This document shows, one piece after another, positions 1 through 8,637 of a DNA stretch of 64,000 nt. Under the pieces are notes generated by a model. The model did no database searches. It worked only from the letters and a program-made list of their open reading frames with translations, and was not told the DNA's origin. The stretch is from the NCBI GenBank assembly GCA_020632975.1, contig JACKEL010000012.1, forward strand, positions 62,001 through 126,000, written 5' to 3'. Positions within the stretch are counted from its first letter, which is position 1; the number at the start of each line of letters is the position of its first letter. A program made the translations under genes and the position numbers. The DNA comes from Myxococcales bacterium. Its GTDB lineage: Bacteria > Myxococcota_C > UBA6777.

Positions 1-121
1 TTGCGTGATGGGCATCGCGCATCGTGCGTACGATGTCAAAGGTATCCAGTTCCATCCTGAGTCGATCATGACTTCGCATGGCAAACAGATCTTGTCGAAC
101 TGGCTAGGGGGGACGCGATGA
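1..121 (+). CDS. trpG: Anthranilate synthase glutamine amidotransferase subunit, C-terminal end (partial)
   Basis: This is the 3' end of a gene cut by the window edge; about 39 codons remain, reading in the frame that starts at base 2. The remnant carries GIQFHPESIMTSHG, the class I glutamine amidotransferase motif whose His and Glu belong to the Cys-His-Glu triad that releases ammonia from glutamine. The stop TGA (119-121) overlaps the trpD ATG (118-120), so the genes are translationally coupled. In this setting the subunit should pair with TrpE to make anthranilate. The same subunit could also serve p-aminobenzoate synthesis, which the fragment cannot exclude. Confidence 0.88.
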   Translation, partial: CVMGIAHRAYDVKGIQFHPESIMTSHGKQILSNWLGGTR

Positions 122-1116
122 AAGCGACGTTACGTTCGTTGTTTGCGGGACACTCTCTCTCGCGCGAAGAGGCTTGTCGGCTGCTGACGGAGATCGCCCA
201 GCAACGCTACAATTCCAGCGAAGTATCGGCGTTTTTGACAGTTTTCTGTATGCGTTGCGTGACGCTTGATGAACTTTCGGGGTTTCGCGATGCGATGCTT
301 GCGCTCAGTCGCCCGATGTCGCTCGCTGACTTCGATCCCATCGACGTTTGTGGAACAGGTGGAGATGGAAAAGATACTTTCAACATCTCTACACTGTCTG
401 CTTTTGTAATCGCAGGTAGCGGTGTTCCTGTCGCAAAGCACGGAAATGTCGGGGTTTCTTCTGTGTGTGGTTCGTCCAATGTGCTCGAAGCGTTGGGGGT
501 GGTCTTTCACGCAGAAGAGTCGATGTTGCGGCGTTGTCTCGAAGAAGCGGGGATTTGTTACCTTCACGCTCCTTTGTTTCATCCTGCGATGAAGAATCTT
601 GCGCCCATCCGTCGAGAGTTGGGCGTGCGTACCTTCTTCAATATGTTGGGGCCTTTGGTGAATCCGTGCCGCCCACGCCGCCAGATGATTGGTGTGTATG
701 ACCTCGAACTTGCGCGGTTGGTGCACTACGTCCTTCAACAAGAAAAGATCGCGTATCGTGTGGTTCATTCTCTCGATGGATACGACGAGATCTCACTGAC
801 CGGGGCCTTTAAACTTTATGGCCCACAAGCTGAACAAGTCCTTGAACCCGAAGATCTGGGGATGGCAAGATTGGAGCCTTCGTCGCTTTATGGTGGAGAA
901 GACGTGGCTTCGGCTGCGGCGTTGTTTTTAACGATCCTTCGAGGCGAAGGGACCGTAGCACAACAACAAGCCGTGTGTGCCAACGCTGGACTCGCCTTGC
1001 ATTGCGCAGAAGCTGCGCCCACCTTGCAAGACGCCATTCAGATGGCCGAAGAGACGCTGCGATCTGGGCGTGCTTATCAGACTTTTCAAACGTTTCTCAA
1101 GACCACGCAGGGATGA
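118..1116 (+). CDS. trpD: Anthranilate phosphoribosyltransferase
   Basis: Transfers the phosphoribosyl group of PRPP to anthranilate, the second tryptophan-branch step. At 332 residues it has the usual family length. Visible motifs are the GTGGD PRPP-binding loop with the following KDTFNIST (about residues 79-92), KHGN then SSVCGSSNVLEALG (about 107-126), and RTFFNMLGPLVNP (about 171-183). The ATG overlaps the trpG stop. The product feeds TrpF. The codons flow directly into trpC, whose possible starts overlap or directly follow the trpD stop, so the expected regulation is operon-level only. Confidence 0.97.
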   Translation: MKATLRSLFAGHSLSREEACRLLTEIAQQRYNSSEVSAFLTVFCMRCVTLDELSGFRDAMLALSRPMSLADFDPIDVCGTGGDGKDTFNISTLSAFVIAGSGVPVAKHGNVGVSSVCGSSNVLEALGVVFHAEESMLRRCLEEAGICYLHAPLFHPAMKNLAPIRRELGVRTFFNMLGPLVNPCRPRRQMIGVYDLELARLVHYVLQQEKIAYRVVHSLDGYDEISLTGAFKLYGPQAEQVLEPEDLGMARLEPSSLYGGEDVASAAALFLTILRGEGTVAQQQAVCANAGLALHCAEAAPTLQDAIQMAEETLRSGRAYQTFQTFLKTTQG

Positions 1117-1121
1117 TGCAC

Positions 1122-1928
1122 ATGACCATTTTGGAAACGATCCTCGCGCACAAAAAGCAGGAAGTGGCAGAGCGCAAAGAGCTGTATCCACTACCTTTGT
1201 TGGAAAAAAGTATCTACATGACGACCCCTGTGGTCTCTCTGAAACGTTATCTTCGTCGTGACGATAAGGTCGGTGTGATCGCAGAGATCAAGCGTCGCTC
1301 TCCCTCGAAAGGAGAAATCAACGCGCATATCTCCGTGGAACGCCTGTCGATCGGTTACATGCAAGCGGGGGCTTCCGCGCTTTCTGTGCTGACAGACCAC
1401 AAGTTTTTTGGGGGGAGTAGCGAAGACCTCAAGATCGCAAGACGTTTTAACTTTTGCCCGATCTTGCGCAAAGACTTCATCCTCGACGAATACCAGATCC
1501 TTGAGGCCCGTTCGATTGGGGCAGATGTGATCTTGCTCATCGCTAGGGCACTTCCGCCTGATGAACTCAAGCGGCTCGCAGCTTTTGCCCGTAGCTTGGG
1601 CTTGGAAGTCTTGCTCGAAGTGCATGACAAGCAAGAGCTTGAGACGTATTGGAGTCCTGATATCGATATCGTGGGTGTGAACAACCGCGATCTGCGAGAC
1701 TTTTCGGTCTCTTTGGAGCGCTCGCTGTCTTTGGTCGATCAGATCCCCGCAGAGAGCGTCAAGATCTCTGAAAGCGGACTTCACAGCGCACAAGATCTGT
1801 GGATGCTCAAAAAGGCCGGATTTGACGGATTTTTGATTGGTGAGATGTTTATGAAACGCAGCCAACCTGAAGAGAGTTGCGCGCGTTTGATTCGGGAGTA
1901 TCAAGAGCTTGCCAAACAGCAAGGATGA
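1122..1928 (+). CDS. trpC: Indole-3-glycerol phosphate synthase
   Basis: Ring-closes carboxyphenylamino-deoxyribulose phosphate to indole-3-glycerol phosphate. About 268 residues. Family motifs are AEIKRRSPSKGEI (catalytic Lys region), SVLTDHKFFGGS, PILRKDFILDEYQI, VGVNNRDL and ISESGLHSAQDL, ending in GFLIGEMFM. The start was placed at ATG 1122 (MTILETILAHKKQEV), which matches the family N-terminus and lies about 8 nt after AGGGA. ATGs at 1113 and 1116 are also in frame and overlap the trpD stop. It is a separate gene from trpF, unlike the trpC-trpF fusion of enterobacteria. Confidence 0.96.
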   Translation: MTILETILAHKKQEVAERKELYPLPLLEKSIYMTTPVVSLKRYLRRDDKVGVIAEIKRRSPSKGEINAHISVERLSIGYMQAGASALSVLTDHKFFGGSSEDLKIARRFNFCPILRKDFILDEYQILEARSIGADVILLIARALPPDELKRLAAFARSLGLEVLLEVHDKQELETYWSPDIDIVGVNNRDLRDFSVSLERSLSLVDQIPAESVKISESGLHSAQDLWMLKKAGFDGFLIGEMFMKRSQPEESCARLIREYQELAKQQG

Positions 1929-2592
1929 GGTCACGAGGCCTTTGCAGATCAAGATCTGTGGGATGCGCGATCCTGAGAACATCGAAGCTATCGCGGCGTT
2001 GCGTCCTGACTTTCTGGGGTTGATCTTCTTTCCTGCCTCCAAACGCTTTGTTGGCTCGTCCTTTTCTCCTCAAGTCTTGGATGTGATCTCTTCGGATATT
2101 CGGCGCGTTGGGGTGTTTGTGGACGAAGACCCTGCGCAGATCGTGGCATGTGTCGAGCGCTTTGGGCTGCATGTGGTGCAGCTTCATGGGCACGAGTCTG
2201 TCGAGATGATCGCGGACTTGCGGCCTAGGCTTTCTTCGTCTGTGGTGATTTGGAAAGCGTTTGGCATCGATCAAGACTTCGACTTTGCGCGGTTGTCTAC
2301 TTACGAAGGCGCCGTGGATCGCTTTCTCTTTGATACAAAAGTCCCAGAACGCGGTGGTTCGGGGATGCGTTTTGATTGGTCGCTTTTGATGCGCAATCCC
2401 AGTCATCTACCTTATATGCTCGCGGGAGGACTCGATCTTTCCGCTCTCCCCGCGGCTTTCGCTTTACAGCAACAAGATCCTCGTCTCGTGGGGATCGATC
2501 TCAATAGCCGCTTGGAGATCGCGCCAGGGCGCAAGTCTGTTGTGCAAGTCGAACAGGTGATAAGAGAGGTTCGTTATGGTATATCACGTTGA
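1909..2592 (+). CDS. trpF: Phosphoribosylanthranilate isomerase
   Basis: Amadori rearrangement of phosphoribosylanthranilate, the substrate step for TrpC. The (beta/alpha)8-barrel motifs are KICGM (catalytic Cys), FLGLIFFPASKR, GVFVDE, VVQLHG, LFDTKVPERGGSG with its catalytic Asp, LAGGL and the phosphate-binding end IAPGRK. The start is uncertain. TTG 1909 has GGGAG 10 nt upstream and overlaps trpC by 20 nt. TTG 1942 gives MQIKICGM, closer to typical family N-termini. The 3' end overlaps trpB by 17 nt. Confidence 0.94.
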   Translation: MPNSKDEVTRPLQIKICGMRDPENIEAIAALRPDFLGLIFFPASKRFVGSSFSPQVLDVISSDIRRVGVFVDEDPAQIVACVERFGLHVVQLHGHESVEMIADLRPRLSSSVVIWKAFGIDQDFDFARLSTYEGAVDRFLFDTKVPERGGSGMRFDWSLLMRNPSHLPYMLAGGLDLSALPAAFALQQQDPRLVGIDLNSRLEIAPGRKSVVQVEQVIREVRYGISR

Positions 2593-3751
2593 TCAACGGG
2601 GATTTTTTGGATTCTTTGGTGGTAGTTATATCCCCGAGATGTTGGTCCCCAATATTACAGAGTTGCAGTCTCGTTATCTTGAGATCATCGAAGATGCGAG
2701 CTTTCAAGCGGAGTTTCGTCAGCTTTTGCGAGACTATGTGGGACGTCCTACACCGCTTTATCCCGCACGTCGGCTCTCTGAAAAGCTCGGTTATCCGCTG
2801 TTTTTGAAACGCGAAGATCTCAATCACACAGGTGCACACAAGATCAACAATGCCATCGGGCAGATCTTGTTGGCCCAGCGCCTCGGAAAACGCCGTATCA
2901 TCGCAGAAACAGGGGCAGGACAACACGGGGTTGCCACTGCGACGGTCTGTGCTTTGATGGGTGTCGAGTGTTTTGTGTATATGGGCGAGATCGATATGAA
3001 GCGACAAGCCCCGAATGTCCGACGGATGCAGATGCTTGGCACCAAAGTGATCCCCGTGACTTCGGGAAGTCGCGTGTTGAAAGATGCTGCCAACGAAGCG
3101 ATGCGCGACTGGATCGCCCATCCTGAAGACACACACTACATCCTCGGATCTGCGGTGGGACCGCACCCTTTCCCTGATATGGTGATGCGCTTTCAAGCTG
3201 TGATCAGCGAAGAGATCAAGACGCAACTCCCCGCCCAAACGCCTTATCAGCTTCCCCATAGCATCATCGCTTGCGTGGGTGGGGGCAGCAATGCCATTGG
3301 TGCTTTTGCGCACTTCCTCGATACTCCGTCGGTTGTGTTGATCGGCGTCGAGGCCGCAGGCAAAGGGCTCGATAGTGGCGAGACTGCTGCGACCATCGCA
3401 CGAGGACGAGAAGGTGTCTTACACGGCAGTAAGACACTCGTGATGCAAACAGAAGATGGACAGATCACAGAGGCGCACTCGATCTCAGCTGGGCTCGATT
3501 ATCCTGGGGTTGGCCCGCAACATGCGCATCTTGCGCGTACTGGCCGTGCGACATACGTCAGCGTCACAGATGAAGAAGCCCTCGTCGCAGCTCATGAACT
3601 CGCCCGTCTCGAAGGGATCATCCCCGCGCTTGAGACGGCCCATGCGCTCGCTTATCTACCACGCCATCAAGCAGGACCCGATCAGCCCGTTGTGTTGTGC
3701 CTTTCGGGTCGTGGTGACAAAGACATGGCAACCTACTGTCCCGAAGCATAA
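2576..3751 (+). CDS. trpB: Tryptophan synthase beta subunit
   Basis: PLP enzyme that condenses indole with serine to give tryptophan. At 391 residues it is of the TrpB1 type that works with TrpA. The PLP lysine is K89 in HTGAHKINNA. Others are ETGAGQHGVATA, the PLP-phosphate loop GGGSNAIG, and the C-terminal LCLSGRGDKD. The N-terminus GFFGFFGGSYIPEML is the normal FGGxYVPE family start, which supports ATG 2576. It overlaps the 3' end of trpF, and trpA follows 12 nt after its stop. Confidence 0.98.
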   Translation: MVYHVDQRGFFGFFGGSYIPEMLVPNITELQSRYLEIIEDASFQAEFRQLLRDYVGRPTPLYPARRLSEKLGYPLFLKREDLNHTGAHKINNAIGQILLAQRLGKRRIIAETGAGQHGVATATVCALMGVECFVYMGEIDMKRQAPNVRRMQMLGTKVIPVTSGSRVLKDAANEAMRDWIAHPEDTHYILGSAVGPHPFPDMVMRFQAVISEEIKTQLPAQTPYQLPHSIIACVGGGSNAIGAFAHFLDTPSVVLIGVEAAGKGLDSGETAATIARGREGVLHGSKTLVMQTEDGQITEAHSISAGLDYPGVGPQHAHLARTGRATYVSVTDEEALVAAHELARLEGIIPALETAHALAYLPRHQAGPDQPVVLCLSGRGDKDMATYCPEA

Positions 3752-3763
3752 GGAGGAAAGGCG

Positions 3764-4543
3764 TTGAATCGAATCGAAGCCTTGTTTGCGCGAACAGAGC
3801 GCAAAGTCTTGTCGATGTTTACCACAGCAGGTTATCCCGCCTTGGACGATACGCTGCGGGTGTGTCGGGCTTTGCAAGATGCTGGCGTAGAGATGATCGA
3901 GTTGGGATTCCCTTTTTCTGATCCGCTTGCGGATGGACCCACGATCCAGCGCAGCAACGAACAAGCCTTGGCCAATGGGATGAGCTTGAAGGTGCTGTTT
4001 GGACAACTCAAAGCCCTACGCGATAACGTGGATATCCCTGTCTTGTTGATGGGTTATCTCAATCCTGTGTTGCAGTATGGTGTCGAGCGTTTTTGTGCGG
4101 CTTGTGCAGAAGTGGGGATCGATGGCTTGATCTTGCCCGATATGCCGGTCGATGAGTACAAAGAGACCTACCAAGCGTTGTTTGCCAAGTACGATCTGCG
4201 CAGCGTCTTTTTGGTCACGCCGCAGACATCCCCCGAACGCATCCGCATGTTGGATGAGATCACCACGGGCTTTTTGTACGTCGTGTCCGTGGCTTCGGTG
4301 ACGGGGAACAAGCTTGCGGTGGATGACACACGCAAACAATACTTTCAACGTATCCATGAGATGAAGCTGAAAAGCCCGACAATGGTCGGTTTTGGTATCC
4401 ACGACCGCCAAAGCTTTGAAGAGAGCACGGCGATGTTGCGTGGTGGGATCATTGGTAGTGCGTTGTTGAAGGTCTTGGAAACAAGCAAAGATATCGAGGC
4501 GGATGTGCGGTCGTTTGTGGCTGATATCCGCCCTGTTGTATGA
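3764..4543 (+). CDS. trpA: Tryptophan synthase alpha subunit
   Basis: Cleaves indole-3-glycerol phosphate to indole and glyceraldehyde-3-phosphate, passing indole to TrpB. 259 residues. Motifs include FTTAGYP, IELGFPFSDPLADGP (catalytic Glu and Asp of the family), LILPDMPVDE, FLVTPQTSPERI and VGFGI. It starts at TTG 3764, chosen because AGGAGG (3751-3756) sits 7 nt upstream and the N-terminus (MNRIEALFARTERKVLSMF) is of normal length. It is the last tryptophan-specific gene; the DAHP synthase gene follows after 31 nt. Confidence 0.97.
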   Translation: MNRIEALFARTERKVLSMFTTAGYPALDDTLRVCRALQDAGVEMIELGFPFSDPLADGPTIQRSNEQALANGMSLKVLFGQLKALRDNVDIPVLLMGYLNPVLQYGVERFCAACAEVGIDGLILPDMPVDEYKETYQALFAKYDLRSVFLVTPQTSPERIRMLDEITTGFLYVVSVASVTGNKLAVDDTRKQYFQRIHEMKLKSPTMVGFGIHDRQSFEESTAMLRGGIIGSALLKVLETSKDIEADVRSFVADIRPVV

Positions 4544-4574
4544 CCGAACGAGCGTCGGGATAGAGGAGGCTGGT

Positions 4575-5618
4575 GTGATCGTTCAGGTGGACCCAAAGGC
4601 GACGGTATCGCAACTGGATGCGATTAAAGACGCGATCAAGGCGATCGATTATAAAGCGACAGAAGTGCGAACCCAGCGCGGTTTTTACTTGGTCGCGATT
4701 GGCAAAAAAGACTTTGACATCCGAAGTATCGGTCATCTAGAAGGCGTTCTCGATGTTCACCGTGTATCGGACGCTTACAAACTCGTCTCCAAAAAATGGA
4801 AGGTGGGTTACTCCGAGATCGATCTTGGGGATGGTGTCAAAGTGGGCGGAGATGAGCTGGCTTTGATGGCTGGCCCCTGCTCGATTGAAGGCGAAGAACA
4901 GATCGTGCAAGTCCTCACGCATCTCAAGTCCCAAGGGGTTCGTGTGATGCGTGGTGGGGTATTTAAGCCGCGAACTTCGCCTTATTCCTTCCAAGGGACG
5001 GGGATGGACGGACTCAAGCTCTGGCACCAACATGCCAAAGCCTTGGGGATCAAGATCATCTCTGAGGTGATGTCTGTCCAAGATATCGGTCCCATGTACG
5101 ATTACATCGATATCTACCAAGTGGGCGCACGCAACTCCCAAAACTTCGATCTGCTCCGAGAACTCGGTCATGTGGACAAAGCTGTGTTGATCAAGCGCGG
5201 GATGTCGGGCACCATCGAAGATCTGTTGCAGTCTGCGGAGTATGTATTCTCTGGTGGCAACGAGCGTTTGATGCTTTGTGAGCGCGGTATCCGCACTTAC
5301 GAACAAGCCTATCGCAACACCTTGGATATCAATGCTGTCCCGCTCCTAAAAGAAAAGTCACACCTTCCTGTGATCGTCGATCCTTCCCATGGGATCGGGA
5401 TTCGCCGCTTTGTTGAGCAAGTTGCCTTGGCAGGGGTCGCGGCGGGCGGGGATGGCCTGATCTTTGAAGTCCATGCAGTCCCCGAAAAAGCATGGTCAGA
5501 CGGCCAACAGACCCTCAACTTTGCAGAGTCCAAACGTTTGATCCACAAGGCGCGACGGTTGTTTTCGTTCTGCCGTGCTTTGGAAGGTGAGTTCCCTTTG
5601 GATGAGGAGCCTGCGTGA
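4575..5618 (+). CDS. aroF: 3-deoxy-D-arabino-heptulosonate 7-phosphate (DAHP) synthase, type I-beta
   Basis: Condenses PEP and erythrose-4-phosphate, the first shikimate step. About 347 residues, close to the Thermotoga-type enzymes: an N-terminal ferredoxin-like (ACT-like) regulatory domain (about 1-75) followed by the barrel (MAGPCSIEGEEQ, GGVFKPRTSPYSFQG, VGARNSQNF, LIKRGM, VDPSHGIG). The regulatory domain in such enzymes mediates Tyr/Phe feedback; that it does so here is inferred. GTG 4575 was chosen because AGGAGG lies about 6 nt upstream. It is the first of the aro block, which provides chorismate to the trp genes upstream. Confidence 0.95.
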   Translation: MIVQVDPKATVSQLDAIKDAIKAIDYKATEVRTQRGFYLVAIGKKDFDIRSIGHLEGVLDVHRVSDAYKLVSKKWKVGYSEIDLGDGVKVGGDELALMAGPCSIEGEEQIVQVLTHLKSQGVRVMRGGVFKPRTSPYSFQGTGMDGLKLWHQHAKALGIKIISEVMSVQDIGPMYDYIDIYQVGARNSQNFDLLRELGHVDKAVLIKRGMSGTIEDLLQSAEYVFSGGNERLMLCERGIRTYEQAYRNTLDINAVPLLKEKSHLPVIVDPSHGIGIRRFVEQVALAGVAAGGDGLIFEVHAVPEKAWSDGQQTLNFAESKRLIHKARRLFSFCRALEGEFPLDEEPA

Positions 5619-6763
5619 TGGTGTCTCCGCGAGCGATGATGTTGCAAATCGAAAGTCCTCCGCCTTCCCGTTATACCCTGACGATGGGGGCGGGGCTGCT
5701 TGAAAAGCTCTCTTCTGTTCTTCAGCTGTCGGGCTTTTCCAAGGTCGCTATCCTCACTGAAGAACACGTCGCACCGCACTGGTTGGAGACCGTGCAACGC
5801 GGTTTGGGCGAGGAAGTCCCGTACTTTGTGACACGCGCTGGGGAGAACCACAAAACACTCGCCTCTTTGGAAGCGATCTGGTCTTGGATGACAGAGATCG
5901 GTTTGGACCGTCGCTCGGTCTTGTTGAACTTGGGTGGTGGACTGCTCGGTGACTTGGGTGGTTTCGCGGCCAGTTGCTTTATGCGCGGTATTGCTTTTGT
6001 GCAGTTGCCGACAACGCTACTTTCGCAAGTTGATGCAAGTGTCGGTGGCAAGGTCGGGATCAACTTTCAAGGACTCAAAAATCTCCTTGGTTCTTTTCAG
6101 CAGCCTCATGCGGTTGTGATGGATGTGCGGAGCTTTTCGACACTTTCACGACGTGAGTTTTTGTCGGGCTTTGCTGAGATCCTGAAACATGGCTTGATCC
6201 GCGAGCGAAGCTACTTTGAAGAGGTCTCTTCTTCGCCCATCCTCTCGACGTTGAAAGGCCCTGCGGATCAACTTCTTGGGGAACTGAGCGAAGAGCAAGA
6301 GCGCCATCTCATCGGATGGATCGAGCGTTCTTGTATGATCAAAGCAGATGTCGTGCAGCGTGATGAACGCGAAGGGGGGCTGCGCAAGCTGTTGAACTTT
6401 GGGCACACAGTCGGGCACGCTTTTGAGACGACTTCTTATGTCGCGGGCCATCCGCTTTTGCATGGTGAGGCCGTTGGGTTGGGGATGATCGTGGAAGCTG
6501 AGATCGCACGCCTCGCGGGATTTCTCGAAGACGACGCGGTTGGACAAATCGAGGCCGCTTTAGAACATGTTGGCCTACCCACCAAGCTTCCTTTTTTCCC
6601 AGAGGACGGCATCTTGTGGCCTGCGATGCGCGCAGACAAAAAGAATGTGGGCGGAGCGATGCATTGGACTTTGCTCAAGTCCCTTGGTGAAGGCATCTTT
6701 GATCAGCGTGTCGAAGATACTGTGGTGGAAGCGGCGTTGGAGCGTGTTCGCGGCGAGCGTTGA
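5618..6763 (+). CDS. aroB: 3-dehydroquinate synthase
   Basis: NAD- and metal-dependent cyclisation of DAHP to 3-dehydroquinate. Family signatures are GGGLLGDLGGFAAS (NAD-binding), FVQLPTTLLSQVDASVGGK and the metal-ligand helix NFGHTVGHAFE. 381 residues from ATG 5618, whose A is the last base of the aroF stop TGA; GTG 5615 is one codon upstream. GAGGAG at about 5604-5609 gives good spacing. It sits between the genes for its substrate-making (aroF) and later pathway enzymes. Confidence 0.96.
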   Translation: MVSPRAMMLQIESPPPSRYTLTMGAGLLEKLSSVLQLSGFSKVAILTEEHVAPHWLETVQRGLGEEVPYFVTRAGENHKTLASLEAIWSWMTEIGLDRRSVLLNLGGGLLGDLGGFAASCFMRGIAFVQLPTTLLSQVDASVGGKVGINFQGLKNLLGSFQQPHAVVMDVRSFSTLSRREFLSGFAEILKHGLIRERSYFEEVSSSPILSTLKGPADQLLGELSEEQERHLIGWIERSCMIKADVVQRDEREGGLRKLLNFGHTVGHAFETTSYVAGHPLLHGEAVGLGMIVEAEIARLAGFLEDDAVGQIEAALEHVGLPTKLPFFPEDGILWPAMRADKKNVGGAMHWTLLKSLGEGIFDQRVEDTVVEAALERVRGER

Positions 6764-6774
6764 GGGGGTGTCTC

Positions 6775-8637
6775 GTGTCAAAAGCCTCGAAAGAGCGATT
6801 GTTGTTGCTTGCACCCACAAAACCTGTCGAGGGGGCTTGGCGTCTTCGTGGTTCAAAAAGCTACGCAGGACGGGCTTTGTTGATGGCTGCGCTGGCCGAA
6901 GGAGAAAGTTTCTTACGCAATCTCTCAGATGGGGATGATACGGTCGCCTTGTTGCGCGCCTTGCGGCAGATCGGGATCCCTTGGCGGCACATCGAAGATG
7001 GGGTGTGCGTGACGGGATGTGCAGGAAAACTCCCCGCTTATTCGGGTGTGATCGATGTAGGGGCGGCAGGCACCACGATGCGTTTTTTGATCGCGTTGTG
7101 TGCGTTGTTGCCCGCAGGACGGGTCGAACTGCGTGGAACAAAGAGGATGCATCAGCGGCCTGTGGGTGGGTTGGTCGATGCGCTGCGGGCTTTGGGGGCG
7201 AAGATCGAATACCTTGGAGATGAGGGTTGCCCGCCTGTCCTGATCGAAGGAGGGGGCTTACAAGGGCCTGGCCCTGTCTCGCTTCCTGGTCATATCAGTA
7301 GCCAGTTTCTGACAGCGCTTTTGCAGATCGCGCCGTTGATCCCGGGCGGATTGCAGATCGAGATCGAAGGGGATCTCGTGTCGCAGTCGTATGTCGCGAT
7401 GACGCTCGAAAATCTGCGACACTTTGGGGTGCGCGCTTCTCATGAAGCGATGCAACGTTTTACCGTAGAGCAGCAGCCTGTCAGGGCTTGTGCTTTGACC
7501 ATCGAAGGAGATGCTTCGGGGGCCTCGTATCTTTGGGGACTTGCGGCGATCAGCCAAGGAAAAGTGCGCGTCTCTCCGCTTTCTTTGGGGTCCTTGCAAG
7601 GCGATGCTCGATTTCCTTTGCTCCTTGAGCAGATGGGTTGTTTGGTGCGGGCAGGGGAAGACACACAAGGCCCTTGGATCGAGGTGGAAGGAACGGAGAT
7701 CTTGCAAGGCGTCGAGGTCGATATGGAGCAGATGCCCGATACTGCGCAGACGCTGGCTGTGATCGCGGCGTTTGCTTCGGGTGAGACCAAGATGACAGGC
7801 TTGCAGACACTGCGCTACAAAGAAACGGATCGGTTGACTGCGATCTGCCAAGAACTCGAAAAGATGGGGATCTCCGCGCACGCAACAGATGATACTTTGG
7901 TCGTCTCGCCTCCAAGTTCAGCACATGACGCTGAAGGGCTACCGAAAGCCGCATCCATCGCGACTTACGAAGATCATCGAATGGCGATGGCCTTTGCGAT
8001 CGCGGCTGCGCGGATATCGGGGATGATCATCGAAGAGCCCCATGTGGTGAGCAAGTCTTTCCCCGACTTTTGGGCATGTATGGAACAGTTGGGGCTACAT
8101 TCGCTTTGGGGTGTTCCATCGCGCATCGCGTTGATCGGTTTCATGGGGAGCGGGAAAAGCACGGTCTCTCGGTGGTTGGCAAAGCGTCTTGGGTATCGTT
8201 GGATCGAGTCTGATCAAGAGGTGCTTTGTTTGTCAGGTCGAGCGTCGATTGCGGAGATTTTTTCTGTGGATGGGGAGCCTACGTTTCGCTTGTTGGAACG
8301 GGATTTTTTGGCGTCTCTTGTCAAAGAAGAGAGGGTGATCATCTCGACGGGTGGGGGCGCTGCGATGGAGCCCGACAACATCCGCTCGCTGCGACAGGGT
8401 GGGGGCTTGGTTTGTTACCTCAAGACCTCTTTCGCAAGCATCGAACAGCGCCTTGTGGATATCGCGGATAGACCGCTGTTTCAAGACAAAAACAATGCTG
8501 TTGCGTTGTATCTCAAGCGACTTCCTGTGTATGAGTCTTCCGCTGATCTCGTCGTAGAGACGGATGAGAAGAGCCCTGAGCAGATCGTTGAGACCATCTT
8601 GTCGGCTTTTTCAGAGATGTGGCGCGAAGATGATTAG
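6775..8637 (+). CDS. aroA-aroK: EPSP synthase - shikimate kinase fusion (AroA-AroK)
   Basis: A bifunctional polypeptide of about 620 residues. Residues 1 to about 440 are 5-enolpyruvylshikimate-3-phosphate synthase: GSKSYAGRALL, GAAGTTMRFL, KRMHQRPVGGL, LRYKETDRL and TYEDHRMAMAF. Residues about 448-620 are shikimate kinase: Walker A GFMGSGKST (about 455-463), IAEIFSVDGEPTFRLLE, ISTGGGAAM and RPLF. GTG 6775 was chosen because a GAGGGGG run ends about 6 nt upstream; TTG 6760 overlaps aroB. The kinase works one step before EPSP synthase, so the fusion joins consecutive steps. No separate aroK occurs in the operon, consistent with the fused domain supplying this activity. Confidence 0.95.
   Translation: MSKASKERLLLLAPTKPVEGAWRLRGSKSYAGRALLMAALAEGESFLRNLSDGDDTVALLRALRQIGIPWRHIEDGVCVTGCAGKLPAYSGVIDVGAAGTTMRFLIALCALLPAGRVELRGTKRMHQRPVGGLVDALRALGAKIEYLGDEGCPPVLIEGGGLQGPGPVSLPGHISSQFLTALLQIAPLIPGGLQIEIEGDLVSQSYVAMTLENLRHFGVRASHEAMQRFTVEQQPVRACALTIEGDASGASYLWGLAAISQGKVRVSPLSLGSLQGDARFPLLLEQMGCLVRAGEDTQGPWIEVEGTEILQGVEVDMEQMPDTAQTLAVIAAFASGETKMTGLQTLRYKETDRLTAICQELEKMGISAHATDDTLVVSPPSSAHDAEGLPKAASIATYEDHRMAMAFAIAAARISGMIIEEPHVVSKSFPDFWACMEQLGLHSLWGVPSRIALIGFMGSGKSTVSRWLAKRLGYRWIESDQEVLCLSGRASIAEIFSVDGEPTFRLLERDFLASLVKEERVIISTGGGAAMEPDNIRSLRQGGGLVCYLKTSFASIEQRLVDIADRPLFQDKNNAVALYLKRLPVYESSADLVVETDEKSPEQIVETILSAFSEMWREDD

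Noticed and set aside
1191..2042. 283-codon minus-strand frame opposite trpC
   Set aside because: Antisense to a clear enzyme gene inside an operon; no ribosome site or motif.
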